Position numbers and translations under genes: made by a program | Source: Thermoplasmata archaeon | Lineage (GTDB): Archaea; Thermoplasmatota; Thermoplasmata; Sysuiplasmatales; Sysuiplasmataceae | Reading direction: 5' to 3' | NCBI GenBank assembly: GCA_021817225.1 | Contig: JAKAVR010000020.1 | Location: 1-32,437 of the forward strand | Length of the DNA stretch: 32,437 bases | Notes under the pieces: generated by a model | The model's database searches: none | The model's input: the letters and a program-made list of their open reading frames with translations, nothing else | Told to the model about the DNA's origin: nothing | Part shown: piece after piece, positions 9,380 through 19,027 of the stretch | Layout: every line of letters begins with the position of its first letter | Numbering within the stretch: position 1 is the first letter of the stretch

Positions 9380-9772
9380 TCAATTGAGGTTTCGGCCGAG
9401 CAGTCCCCTGATGGTTTCTGTGAGCAGAATCAGCTCTTTTGTCGGATTGTCTCCCCTGCTCATGTACGCAATGTTGCTCAGCTTCAGGACTTCGTCCCTC
9501 AGCTTTTCGTTGTATGCATCGGATAGCATGACGACCGGTATATCGTGTCCCTCAATCCTGAGCTTCCTGAGATATTCGATACACGCATTGTCCCCTTTCC
9601 TGCAGCCATAGATAACAACGTCAATCTGGCCATCTGATATCATAGCCATTCCCTCCTTCAGCGTACTTGCAACCTCAACCTGCATGTCTGCAGTCATCTC
9701 CAGCAGCAGCTTTAACGGTTCAAGAGGGGTTGCCTGCTCGTCGACATAGAGCACCTTCAGGGCAGAATTCAT
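9380..9772 (-). CDS. degenerate response-regulator receiver-like protein
   Basis: MNSALKVLYVDEQATPLEPLKLLLEM...DVVIYGCRKGDNACIEYLRKLRIEGHDIPVVMLSDAY; expected phospho-Asp position reads YG; start chosen at the internal Met before LKVLYVDE. Confidence 0.65.
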   Translation of the reverse strand: MNSALKVLYVDEQATPLEPLKLLLEMTADMQVEVASTLKEGMAMISDGQIDVVIYGCRKGDNACIEYLRKLRIEGHDIPVVMLSDAYNEKLRDEVLKLSNIAYMSRGDNPTKELILLTETIRGLLGRNLN

Positions 9773-9871
9773 AATTCGTGGACTTCCGATCATGTAATCT
9801 GGCTTTTTAGACAAGTTTAGAATTTGATAACCAAAATCCCATGTCAGGGGAGGCCTGAATGAATCGACTCC

Positions 9872-10474
9872 TCAGTTGAATTCGCGACCGCCCTGCCCAA
9901 GTTTCCTCCCGAAATCCATCTCAACTGCCATGACGATGGTCCAGATGTCTATCACAACGATTCCGAATGCTTCTATCGCCGCTGTAGAAGGCCATGGGAC
10001 AAGGACCGCGACGATTGTGGAGACTACCCCCAGCAGGAGCAACACCAATCCGGAGCGTTTCCTGCGATCAAACACTAATCCTGCACCCCATGCAAGAATG
10101 GCTAACAGCGACTGCACGAAGAACCAGTAGGAGACGAAAAGGTGAGGATAGGTGCCTTCGTGGAAGAAACCTATCATTATAAGAAAGAAACCGGCAACGA
10201 GAAAGAATACGCTCCCTGTTGTTTCAGTCCTGTTCCCTGAAAACACCACAAGCGACCAGGAGTAGATGCATATCAAAGTTCCAGTTAACATCATCCCGTC
10301 ATTGAAAAACCAGGGCGCGGTTGCACCTGGTGCGCCAAGATCGCTGAATGCGTTCCTGGTGAATACAAACCACGGGTTAAGCATCGCCGCAACAAAGATG
10401 ACAATCCACGCAACAGCTATTCCGGCAAGACCAAGTTTGAACACCACTCGTGCACTTTCAACCAGCTTCGTCAT
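9872..10474 (-). CDS. DUF998-like multi-TM membrane protein
   Basis: TRNAFSDLGAPGATAPWFFNDGMMLTGTLICIYSW...GFFHEGTYPHLFVSYWFF. Confidence 0.8.
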   Translation of the reverse strand: MTKLVESARVVFKLGLAGIAVAWIVIFVAAMLNPWFVFTRNAFSDLGAPGATAPWFFNDGMMLTGTLICIYSWSLVVFSGNRTETTGSVFFLVAGFFLIMIGFFHEGTYPHLFVSYWFFVQSLLAILAWGAGLVFDRRKRSGLVLLLLGVVSTIVAVLVPWPSTAAIEAFGIVVIDIWTIVMAVEMDFGRKLGQGGREFN

Positions 10475-10518
10475 CTCTTCGCCACCCTGCAGCAGCCATG
10501 TATGACACTCGGGGGGAA

Positions 10519-10998
10519 TTAAGCACTTTCAGGCTCACGGTCTTCAACCGGAACAGTTCCGGCAGGCATTCGCCCTCTTCTTCCCGCAAGTGATATGGCC
10601 ACCGCAGCAATCGAGGCAACAAGTATCAGGTAATAACCCGTGCCGAAGGAAAGGAGACTCATCAGCGACATCTTGTCCGCTATGAAGGGGAAGGCAGTCA
10701 ACAGCGTCATCCCCGAGATGCCCAGAACACCTGATCCGAGTGGAAAGGCACCGAGGACGCCTGCAACAATTATGAGTATTCCTGCAACTATCGTGACTAT
10801 TGTTGCCTCTGCTGCAAGCATGCTCTGTTCTTTAGGCACCTGGGGCAGACTCAGCGTCGCGCTTGAGAACGCGCTGTAGAGAGTCGACCCCTGCTGCACG
10901 AAACCAGGAATCGATCCAAAAGGGATGAGAAATGCTGCCAGGAGCGTTATGACGCCGGCAGCAGTTCCAGCCACTCTTCCTGCCTGCAAATTATCCAC
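10519..10998 (-). CDS. conserved four-TM membrane protein (intact paralog of pseudogene at 3458..3867)
   Basis: Four hydrophobic helices; FPLGSGVLGISGMTLLTAFPF motif shared with the pseudogene. Confidence 0.7.
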   Translation of the reverse strand: MDNLQAGRVAGTAAGVITLLAAFLIPFGSIPGFVQQGSTLYSAFSSATLSLPQVPKEQSMLAAEATIVTIVAGILIIVAGVLGAFPLGSGVLGISGMTLLTAFPFIADKMSLMSLLSFGTGYYLILVASIAAVAISLAGRRGRMPAGTVPVEDREPESA

Positions 10999-11108
10999 TA
11001 CCGATTACACTGACACAAACTGTCTGTCTCTTATTAAGCGTTCACCATCTGATTATCAAGGATGGTAGGGTGTGAATTTCCAGATGATGCCTCAATCTGT
11101 ACGACTAT

Positions 11109-11122
11109 CGATATCGATATCG
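11109..11122. promoter_or_regulatory. 14-bp perfect palindrome CGATATCGATATCG, candidate PadR operator
   Basis: Read directly; adjacent to TATA-like ttatata (11123-11129), which lies 23-29 nt upstream of ATG 11152. Confidence 0.55.
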
Positions 11123-11151
11123 TTATATACGCGCTGAAGTGTGATCGCGCC

Positions 11152-11730
11152 ATGAAGCACGGAGGCTTCCAGTCCCAGTGGCGAAAAGGGTTCATCGGCA
11201 TCTGCGCGCTGAACATGATGACGACCGAGCCTGTATACGGCAACATGTTGGCGACGGCACTGTACGAATTGAGTGACCACCAGTGGAAACCGGGCCCCGG
11301 AGCTATCTACCCCGCACTTCACAAGCTTATCAAGGACAAACTTGCCGTTGCCCGAAAGGAGGACGGCCGTATGGTATACACGATCACAAGGAAGGGCCGT
11401 TCCCTGCTTGAAGGCATACGCACTGAGGCGGAGGCAAGCCAGCGGTATGCGATAGACTTCGGCAGGATATGGCTCAGCGCTCTGAAACCAGACAATGCGA
11501 CAGACATTCTGCTCAGGAGGCTGAGAATGAATCTTTCGACGGTTGAGGCGGTTCTCGAAGGAAAACAGTTTGCACTGTCGGAATCTGAGAAGGAATACCT
11601 GCTCAACCAGGCCCTCGGAGAACTCAGGAGGGTGACAGGAAAGCTTGAATCCAGGATGGGCAGGCGGGCCGGGAGCCCGGGCGCGAAGAACGAAACAGGT
11701 AACACGATTGAAGACAGAACACAGAAGTGA
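11152..11730 (+). CDS. PadR family transcriptional regulator
   Basis: WRKGFIGICALNMMTTEPVYGNMLATAL...WKPGPGAIYPALHKLIKDKLAVARKEDGRMVYTITRKGRSLL; start at 11152 fits leaderless spacing better than 11062. Confidence 0.9.
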   Translation: MKHGGFQSQWRKGFIGICALNMMTTEPVYGNMLATALYELSDHQWKPGPGAIYPALHKLIKDKLAVARKEDGRMVYTITRKGRSLLEGIRTEAEASQRYAIDFGRIWLSALKPDNATDILLRRLRMNLSTVEAVLEGKQFALSESEKEYLLNQALGELRRVTGKLESRMGRRAGSPGAKNETGNTIEDRTQK

Positions 11731-12782
11731 AAACAATGCTCGAGATGGAAGAAGCAGCAAGAAATGGCAATTACGAAAGCAAGAACGTTATAATGGAGGT
11801 CAAAGGACTGACCAAGATTTTTGAAAACAAGCTGAAGGCTGTTGACTCCGTATCGTTCAGCGTGTACGAGGGGGAGATATTCGGTTTCCTCGGGCCCAAC
11901 GGGGCTGGAAAGAGCACGACAATAAAAATGCTCACCACGCTCCTCAGACCATCTGAAGGGGATGCTGTCGTATGCGGATTCGATATCAGGAAACAGCCGC
12001 AGGAGGTCCGGTGGTCCGTCGGGGTGGTGCCGCAGGAATACACCGCGGATGAAGACATGACTGGTTTGGAAAACATAATGCTCTTCGCAAACCTCTACGG
12101 CATACCGGGCGACGTTGCGCGGAAAAGGGCAGACGAGCTGCTCATGCTTGTTGAATTGAATGAGGCTGCGGGCAGAAAGGTCTCGACATACTCCGGCGGA
12201 ATGAGGCGGAGGCTTGAGCTTGCGTGCGGCCTTGTGAATCATCCGAAGGTTCTGTTCCTGGACGAACCCACGCTTGGCCTTGATGTGCAAACGCGCACCG
12301 CGGTTTGGAGGTACATACGTATTCTCAAGGAGCAGTACGGCATGACACTCTTCCTGACAACTCACTACCTGGAGGAGGCCGACGGCCTGTGCGACCGTGT
12401 AGGCATCATAGACCATGGAAAGATTGTCAGGCTTGGGACTACAGGAGAACTCAAATCCGGCGTCGGCGGCGATGCAATCGAGCTTGGCATCAGGGAGAAG
12501 GATGTCGACCTGACCTCCTTCATAATGAAGGTGGACAGCGTCACCTCTGTAGTCAGGGAGAATGACCACTACAGAATCAAGGCTCCCCTGGGTGAGGAGG
12601 CGGCACCGGCCATAATGGATGCAGTGCGTTCTGCCGGATATCATGTTGACAGGATATCGCTGACAAAGCCAACGCTCGACGAGGTCTACCTCGAGTACAC
12701 GGGCCACAAGCTACGGGACGAGGAAGCTAACAGCCAGCAGGTGATGGCGCAGCAGAGGACTGTCCGCAGGGCAAGGGCGTGA
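11727..12782 (+). CDS. ABC transporter ATP-binding protein, DrrA-like
   Basis: GFLGPNGAGKSTTIKML (Walker A), YSGGMRRRLELA (signature), VLFLDEPTLGLD (Walker B); GTGA overlap with upstream PadR stop. Confidence 0.95.
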   Translation: MKTMLEMEEAARNGNYESKNVIMEVKGLTKIFENKLKAVDSVSFSVYEGEIFGFLGPNGAGKSTTIKMLTTLLRPSEGDAVVCGFDIRKQPQEVRWSVGVVPQEYTADEDMTGLENIMLFANLYGIPGDVARKRADELLMLVELNEAAGRKVSTYSGGMRRRLELACGLVNHPKVLFLDEPTLGLDVQTRTAVWRYIRILKEQYGMTLFLTTHYLEEADGLCDRVGIIDHGKIVRLGTTGELKSGVGGDAIELGIREKDVDLTSFIMKVDSVTSVVRENDHYRIKAPLGEEAAPAIMDAVRSAGYHVDRISLTKPTLDEVYLEYTGHKLRDEEANSQQVMAQQRTVRRARA

Positions 12783-13708
12783 TTGGCATGGCGACCACTG
12801 AAGCGAATGCGGTTGGGGGCTTTCAGATGAAGGGCGAAGAGCAGGTCAGGATAAACAAGGGCATGCTTCACGGGCTCTGGGCGCTGACAAACAGGGAACT
12901 GAAGAAGTGGTACAAGGTGCCAGTGCTCCTGTTCCTTTCAATAATACAGCCTGTCATATGGCTCGGGCTTTTCGGCAAGGCCATGAATTTCGGAGCGCTT
13001 TTCACAAGCACATCGTTCAACATACCAGGCCTCAACATTCCAAAGGCGACGCTGGACCAGCTGGCAACTCAGGCAATGCTTAGCACATTCGGTACAACAG
13101 ACTATTTCTCATTCCTCGCCGTTGGCATGCTCTCGTTCATCATACTCTTCACTGCAATGTTCAGCGGAATGTCAATTGTGTGGGACAGGAGGTTCGGGTT
13201 CCTTGACAAGCTTCTGAGCACCCCTGTCGCCCGCGGCTCGATTGTGATGGGCAAGGTCTTCTCAAGCATCATACGCTCTCTTGCCCAGGCTGCAGTTGTG
13301 CTTGTCGTGGCTGTTCTGCTCGGGATGGACACAGCAAAGATCACAGTTGTCGGCCTGGCTGGAACATTCCTTGCGCTCTTCCTTATGGCAATGGGACTAT
13401 CAGCCCTTTTCCTCATGCTCGCCCTCAGGTCCACCGACTGGCAAAGCCAGATGGCCATCATGAATCTGCTCAACCTTCCGCTGCTCTTTGCAAGCAACGC
13501 GCTATTCCCGTCAAAGCTAATGCCAGCGTGGCTGCAGGTTGTCGCAAAGCTCAATCCGGTCAGCTACGCAACGGATGCGGGCAGGCAGCTTCTTCTCGGG
13601 GTGCCCGGTTTTGCATCGCTCGGCTTCGACTTCCTGTTCCTCACGGCATTTGCAGCCCTCTTCTCAGGAGTGGGCATATTCCTTTCATGGCGCTACCTGT
13701 CCAGGTGA
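12779..13708 (+). CDS. ABC-2 type permease, DrrB-like
   Basis: NRELKKWYKVPVLLFLSIIQPVIWLGLFGKAM...WDRRFGFLDKLLSTPVARGSIVMGKV; GTGA overlap with the ATPase gene. Confidence 0.93.
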   Translation: MIGMATTEANAVGGFQMKGEEQVRINKGMLHGLWALTNRELKKWYKVPVLLFLSIIQPVIWLGLFGKAMNFGALFTSTSFNIPGLNIPKATLDQLATQAMLSTFGTTDYFSFLAVGMLSFIILFTAMFSGMSIVWDRRFGFLDKLLSTPVARGSIVMGKVFSSIIRSLAQAAVVLVVAVLLGMDTAKITVVGLAGTFLALFLMAMGLSALFLMLALRSTDWQSQMAIMNLLNLPLLFASNALFPSKLMPAWLQVVAKLNPVSYATDAGRQLLLGVPGFASLGFDFLFLTAFAALFSGVGIFLSWRYLSR

Positions 13709-13730
13709 CGGCACTCCTGCCCCAAACCAC

Positions 13731-15140
13731 TTAAACAAATCCCTTTTCCGTGAGCTTGAAAACCATGTTCTCCGACACATGGCTGCTTCCCACCAGGTAG
13801 GCCACCGTGGCGACTGCTATTCCCACCACGACAAGCGCGCCTACAAGGGAAACGACGGAGACGATTGCCATCATCGAGAGGAAGAGAATTGGTCCCAGAG
13901 AAAGCATCTGCTTCAGGTTCTGCTGGCCGGTCATTATCTCTGAATCAACAATCTGGTTTACCGATAGCCTGGAGCTGAAGTAGATGGTCACCACAGGCGA
14001 CAGCGGAACTGTTATTCCCATGAATATGAGCGCGTTCAGCGCGCTTTTGAAGCCGAAGAACATGAGCACCATATCCGAAACGATGAAAGGCGCCATGATC
14101 ACATAAGTCTGCATGATCTTGGAGATTGCAAGACTCCTCCAGTAGACCTTGATGGGCATGGAAATGAATGCAAGCCAGGCCCTCTCATGCGAAAGCACCT
14201 CCTGGGCGAAGAGGATGGAGGAGAAGATCCCAATGTACAGTGAACCGAGGAGGAGCGTAATGTTGATGGGCCCGACGTTGCCTTCCCTGAATGCGAGGTA
14301 GAGGTAGATGAAGGCAAGGAATGGCGCCGGGATGAGAAGGTAGTAGAGCCTTATCCTCGATATCCTGACGCTCACGCTTCCGCCTATGCCAAACCTGCCA
14401 GTCAGGCTGAGCTCCGAAAGGTGGTGCGCGTATATTGCCTCCACGGGCGACTTGCCCGCGAAGCTCTCCGGTTTCCTGAACTCTGTACCGGAACGCCTGG
14501 AAGTGGTTTTGAGGAAGCCGATCTCAATGTCTCTGAGCTGCCTTACCGCGTATATGTTGAACGGTATGTTCAGGGCTATCACTATGAAAGTCCCGGCAGT
14601 CATGTTGCCCGTGAAGACGGATGTGAACGAGTAGTTGAAACCGAGAATAGGCAGGATCGCCCATACACCAAGAATTGTCGCGAGCAGCGCCTTCTGCCTC
14701 GTTTCAAGCTTGAATGAGATTATGCTGAGCGATGTCACAAGCAGTGCCAGCAGCGCTATGTTTCCTGCCATGATGCCTTTCTGCAAAAGGCCGCCCGAGA
14801 CATAGGGAAGGACATATCCGACAGCAAACAGGAAGGATATCCCGGTTGCCATGAACTGCATCAGGTAAAGGCTGACGACGAGCTCCCTCCTGTTCAGCGG
14901 GAGAGTGAAGAGGTAGTCCAGGTCCGACTTCATCAGGGCCACTCCGCCTAGAAAAACCATGAAAACAGTAAGGAAGATCAGTATTCCCACAAGGTAGTAG
15001 TTGAAGAACGAGTTCGTTGTCTCAACGCTGCTGTAGAGTGTTCCGAGAATCACCGAGTATGCAAGGAATATGAATATGAATGCTACAAGCGGTTTTGAAA
15101 AACGTGTGACTATCAGGAATTTGACAAGCTTACCCAACAC
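13731..15140 (-). CDS. ABC-2-like multi-TM permease
   Basis: Many TM helices; KSDLDYLFTLPLNRRELVVSLYL; overlaps the upstream ATPase gene by 11 nt. Confidence 0.8.
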   Translation of the reverse strand: MLGKLVKFLIVTRFSKPLVAFIFIFLAYSVILGTLYSSVETTNSFFNYYLVGILIFLTVFMVFLGGVALMKSDLDYLFTLPLNRRELVVSLYLMQFMATGISFLFAVGYVLPYVSGGLLQKGIMAGNIALLALLVTSLSIISFKLETRQKALLATILGVWAILPILGFNYSFTSVFTGNMTAGTFIVIALNIPFNIYAVRQLRDIEIGFLKTTSRRSGTEFRKPESFAGKSPVEAIYAHHLSELSLTGRFGIGGSVSVRISRIRLYYLLIPAPFLAFIYLYLAFREGNVGPINITLLLGSLYIGIFSSILFAQEVLSHERAWLAFISMPIKVYWRSLAISKIMQTYVIMAPFIVSDMVLMFFGFKSALNALIFMGITVPLSPVVTIYFSSRLSVNQIVDSEIMTGQQNLKQMLSLGPILFLSMMAIVSVVSLVGALVVVGIAVATVAYLVGSSHVSENMVFKLTEKGFV

Positions 15141-15921
15141 CCGTCATCAGCCTCACAACCACATTTTCGATCGACTCTGTCGGGTGGGCCTGTGCCTGGA
15201 GTTCGGCCATGCTGCCGCTCCAGACATTCTTCCCCCTTGAGATGACAATTGCGCCGTCAGTCAGCCTCTCGGCTATTGACATTATGTGTGTAGAGACAAG
15301 CACCGTCGCGTTGAGCCTCTCAAGCATTCCGACCACTTTTTCCTGGGTGGGTATGTCAAGGTAGTTAAGCGGCTCGTCAAGAAGTATCACCCTGGGCTGG
15401 TGTATTATTGCAAGAGCAACAGCAAGCTTCTGCCTGTTTCCCCTTGACAGCTTGCCCACCTTGGACTTTTCATATTCCGAGAGGGAAAGTTCACCCAGGA
15501 GGCCGGAAACCCTTTCCTCAAGGTTATCCACTCCGCGCAGGGCGCCCACATACTCAAGGTTCTCCCTGACGCTAAGTGTTGCGTAGGGCGACGCGTCCTC
15601 GGGAAGATACCCTATCAGCCGCTTTGCATCCATCGAAGTCGGGTCGTGGCCCATGATCGTTATCTGCCCCGAATCCGGCTTGAGAAGCCCTACGAGAAGT
15701 TTCAGCGTCGTGCTCTTTCCAGCCCCGTTGGGCCCTATGAGCGCGTACTTCTCGCCCTGGGGAATATCGATGCTCAGGCCATCGAGCGCCACGGTGCTGC
15801 CGTACACCTTTCTTATGTTGTTCAGATAAATGCAGCTTCTGCTGCTGTCCGCGTGACTTTCCTGAGTCTCCAACACGCGTTTATTATCAACCAACTGTGC
15901 CTTATTAGTTGTGGTAGCCAT
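15130..15921 (-). CDS. ABC transporter ATP-binding protein
   Basis: ALIGPNGAGKSTTLKLLVGLL, LSRGNRQKLAVALAI, VILLDEPLNYLD; start chosen at MATTTNKAQ, ORF extends to 16092 inside the helicase gene. Confidence 0.9.
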   Translation of the reverse strand: MATTTNKAQLVDNKRVLETQESHADSSRSCIYLNNIRKVYGSTVALDGLSIDIPQGEKYALIGPNGAGKSTTLKLLVGLLKPDSGQITIMGHDPTSMDAKRLIGYLPEDASPYATLSVRENLEYVGALRGVDNLEERVSGLLGELSLSEYEKSKVGKLSRGNRQKLAVALAIIHQPRVILLDEPLNYLDIPTQEKVVGMLERLNATVLVSTHIMSIAERLTDGAIVISRGKNVWSGSMAELQAQAHPTESIENVVVRLMTGVG

Positions 15922-18900
15922 TGTTCCTGTTGTCAGCCTGTTTCCTGTATGCGTAACCGCAGGATTGCGTCCATGCACACCCGGAGCAGTTCTCCGGCGA
16001 AGGAATTGCGCCATTGCTCCCTTCGGCAATCCCGTCGAGAGTCGCCTCGGCCTTCTTTCCGAACGATTCGAGTTCGCCGGGACTGATGACAAACTCCCTC
16101 GTCTCTGCAGGATTGTCGAGTGCGAATGTCACAAGCCTGAATACGGGAGGCGAGTGGAGATGCTTCAGCGCCAGGGCATAGAGCATCAGCTGATTGCGAT
16201 ACTCCGGTCCCTTTGCCCTGATGTCTCCCGTCTTGTAGTCCACGACAAGAAACTCTTCCGGTGCCTGGACAAACAGGTCGATTTTTCCCGAGAGTCTGTG
16301 CCTGCCCACCGCCAGTCCGAAATTTGTCTCCCTCCTGAGCTTCCCGCTGCGGGAAGCGTCTCTTGCAGCGCGGCCGTAGTCAGAATTGACGAACCTGCCT
16401 GCTGTCTGCACCGCGTCCGCGACCCCGGCGTGCAGAGCGTCGGCGTTCAATGGCATGCTGTCCCTGCTGTAATCGTATGCCTCGAGCAGAGTATGCACGG
16501 CCGTTCCTCTTTCGGCGGCTGCATTCTCCTCATCGCCTGTGGTATGGAAGGCGCCCTCCGACATGGTTCTCCTGTAAGGGCAAACGAGATACTCCGCGAC
16601 AGCAGTGGCTCTTGCAGTCAGGGCGTGCTTTGCCTGAGGTTCCCTGTATAAGCTAAAGGAAAGCGGCCATTGCGCTTTCTTCTTTCCAGGAGCCACCGGC
16701 CCCACAGTGGCGCCCTTCCGTATGTATACGATCCTGCAGCCGCTCTGCAGTTCCACGACTTCCCTTCCTGCAAATGCGGGCACCACTTCGCCGAGGAGTC
16801 CGTTCCAGCTTCTGCTCTCCCTGTTTCCCATATCGAAAAGTGAGGCACAGAGTATCTCCTTTGCCCTTGTCAGGGACACATAGAAAATCCTCCTCTCCTC
16901 GTGTTCCTTCTGGCTTCTCCTTCTGCCAGAGGCGGCCCTGTTTATTCTTTCAATTCCCTCACCGATGCCTGGGGCCGATCGCCGGGGCACGCCTGGTATT
17001 ATTCCTGCCTCGTCATGGTAGAACGTCTCTGCTCTCTCCGGCTGTGCCGTCCTGGAGCTGTCTGCTACAAATACGACAGGGAACTCGAGGCCCTTGCTTG
17101 CATGAACAGTCATTATTCTGAGTGCGTCGCTCTTCTCGTCGTTCATCGGGTACTCCGCTTCACCCCTGCCGTCCTCAGACCTTGCCTCCAGCCTTCTGGC
17201 AGCCTCCCTTATCCCGATAGGGCCATCGCTTTCCATCCCCCTTACAATATCGACGAGCTTCAGTATGTTGGCGTAAGCCTGCTTTCCCTCCCCCGAGGCA
17301 AGGTAGACAAGGTCGAGCCTTGTCCTTTCAATGATATCCCTTAGCACGATATGGGCGAAATTGTTCCTGTTGTGTGAGTATTCTTCGTCAATGGTCTGGA
17401 AAAGCTGCAGCTTCTTCCTGTCATCTCCGGTGGCGGTGCCTAATGTTTTCGTCATTTCATACCTGTTGGCCGAGAGTGACAGGAGAATGTCATCGCTGCA
17501 GCCGTAGATGGGAGACCTGAGTGTCGCAAACGTGTAGTAACTGTCTTCGGGCCTGGCGAGATGGTAAATGTAATTGAGCAGATCCATCACCTCCTTCTTT
17601 TCGAAGAAGGAATCACTCTGGACGTGTATGTACGGTATTCCCTGCTCCCTCAGTACACTCTCATAAGTCCAGATCGGTGCCCTTGACCTGAAAAGCACCG
17701 CAATGTCCCTCAGGCATATCTTCCTGTATGCTCCGGCCTCGTCGTCGAACACCTCTGTTCCTGTGTCAATCAGCCTCCTTACCTCGCTGCAAATGAGTTC
17801 GGCTTCATTCTCCCTTCTCTGTCCGGCGCCCTCTCCCCCGGGAAGGAGGATCCTGACAGAGGGCTCTGCCCCTTCCCTGAGTTCTCTGTTTGCGCACCTC
17901 ATCGGCGCGTACTCCACATTCCCTTTTCCAAAAACGTCGGGGAAAATAAGGTTGAAGAAGGAAACTAGTCCTGGAGCGCTCCTGAAATTGTCATTCATTC
18001 CGAGCACATGCCCCTCGTTGAGCCTCAGGATATCCTGCTCGACCTCTTCCATTATGGACGGATCGGCATTTCTCCACTCATATATTGACTGCTTCGGGTC
18101 TCCCACAAATGCGCGTTTTCCATCCCGTGAGATCATTGATATTATGCTGTACTGCAGCCTGTCGGTGTCCTGGAACTCATCCACCATTATGTAATCGAAT
18201 TTCTCCCTGTAGTGGTTACAGATATCCGGGTTTTCCCTCAGCAACTGGTATGTGTAGTAGAGGACATCATCGAACGTGAGCAGCCCCTTTTCCTTCTTTC
18301 TCCTCTCCAGATCATCCCAGAAATGCAAGAGGTACCTCCCAAGGACACCAGCCGTGCGTTTCATGAATTCTATCAGGTCGCCCGAATTCGAAAGCCGTCC
18401 GTCGCCGGCAGAAGCAGCCGCCGTGGAGAATGCAGTGAGCGACTCAACCCCTCTGGAAAGCAGTTGCTCCAGGTCTTTACGCATGACACCCCGCAGCCTG
18501 AGGGATGAGTATATCCTGAGAAGCGACGACGCAAGGCAATTCTGCCCGAAGTTGGCATAACCGTAATTAGAAATGAACTCGCGCAGTTCCCCGTCTGACT
18601 GCAGGTGCGCAGAGACAATTCCTTCAATAGACTCCATCGACTCGGTCAGCATGCTGTTCTCGTCTGCAATCTCGTATGACGGATTGATTGAAAGCTCAAG
18701 AAGGTGCGAAGCAAGTATGGTGTTGCAGAACGAATGTATTGTCGATACACTGTCTGTGAGCAGCGCCCTGACGTCATTTCCAGACCTTCTGAACAGTGAT
18801 TTTCTGAGATTGTAGGCGGCCTCGTTTGTGAATGTAATTGCAAGTATCCTGTCAAAGGGGTTAGCTGTGCTCTTCATGGAGTTGAGCAGCAGCACATACG

Positions 18901-19027
18901 CCTCCACAAGCGTCCGTGTCTTTCCGCTGCCCGCACCCGCCCTTGCGACCACATCCCCGCTCCCAAGGATTGCTTTCACCACCTCAGACTGCTCTTCGGT
19001 CAGGGTGAGTCCCGCATCGGGTCTCAT
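15905..19027 (-). CDS. UvrD/RecB-type helicase with C-terminal PD-(D/E)XK nuclease (AddA/AdnB-like)
   Basis: ARAGAGSGKTRTL, ITFTNEAA, DYIMVDEFQDTDRLQ, FVGDPKQSIYEWRNAD, MTVHASKGLEFPVVFV, RRIFYVSLTRAKE; nuclease GKIDLFVQ...FLVVDYKTGDIR...QLMLYA; cysteines EYLVCPYRR...CSGCAWTQSC; start MRPDAG in ATGA overlap with upstream gene. Confidence 0.92.
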   Translation of the reverse strand: MRPDAGLTLTEEQSEVVKAILGSGDVVARAGAGSGKTRTLVEAYVLLLNSMKSTANPFDRILAITFTNEAAYNLRKSLFRRSGNDVRALLTDSVSTIHSFCNTILASHLLELSINPSYEIADENSMLTESMESIEGIVSAHLQSDGELREFISNYGYANFGQNCLASSLLRIYSSLRLRGVMRKDLEQLLSRGVESLTAFSTAAASAGDGRLSNSGDLIEFMKRTAGVLGRYLLHFWDDLERRKKEKGLLTFDDVLYYTYQLLRENPDICNHYREKFDYIMVDEFQDTDRLQYSIISMISRDGKRAFVGDPKQSIYEWRNADPSIMEEVEQDILRLNEGHVLGMNDNFRSAPGLVSFFNLIFPDVFGKGNVEYAPMRCANRELREGAEPSVRILLPGGEGAGQRRENEAELICSEVRRLIDTGTEVFDDEAGAYRKICLRDIAVLFRSRAPIWTYESVLREQGIPYIHVQSDSFFEKKEVMDLLNYIYHLARPEDSYYTFATLRSPIYGCSDDILLSLSANRYEMTKTLGTATGDDRKKLQLFQTIDEEYSHNRNNFAHIVLRDIIERTRLDLVYLASGEGKQAYANILKLVDIVRGMESDGPIGIREAARRLEARSEDGRGEAEYPMNDEKSDALRIMTVHASKGLEFPVVFVADSSRTAQPERAETFYHDEAGIIPGVPRRSAPGIGEGIERINRAASGRRRSQKEHEERRIFYVSLTRAKEILCASLFDMGNRESRSWNGLLGEVVPAFAGREVVELQSGCRIVYIRKGATVGPVAPGKKKAQWPLSFSLYREPQAKHALTARATAVAEYLVCPYRRTMSEGAFHTTGDEENAAAERGTAVHTLLEAYDYSRDSMPLNADALHAGVADAVQTAGRFVNSDYGRAARDASRSGKLRRETNFGLAVGRHRLSGKIDLFVQAPEEFLVVDYKTGDIRAKGPEYRNQLMLYALALKHLHSPPVFRLVTFALDNPAETREFVISPGELESFGKKAEATLDGIAEGSNGAIPSPENCSGCAWTQSCGYAYRKQADNRNNGYHN

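Noticed and set aside
11319-12707. 462-aa minus-strand ORF opposite padR/ABC ATPase
   Set aside because: Shadow ORF antisense to a gene with complete ABC ATPase motifs; translation shows no recognisable domain.
15911-16651. 246-aa plus-strand ORF opposite the helicase C-terminus
   Set aside because: Antisense to the nuclease domain; composition looks like a shadow frame.
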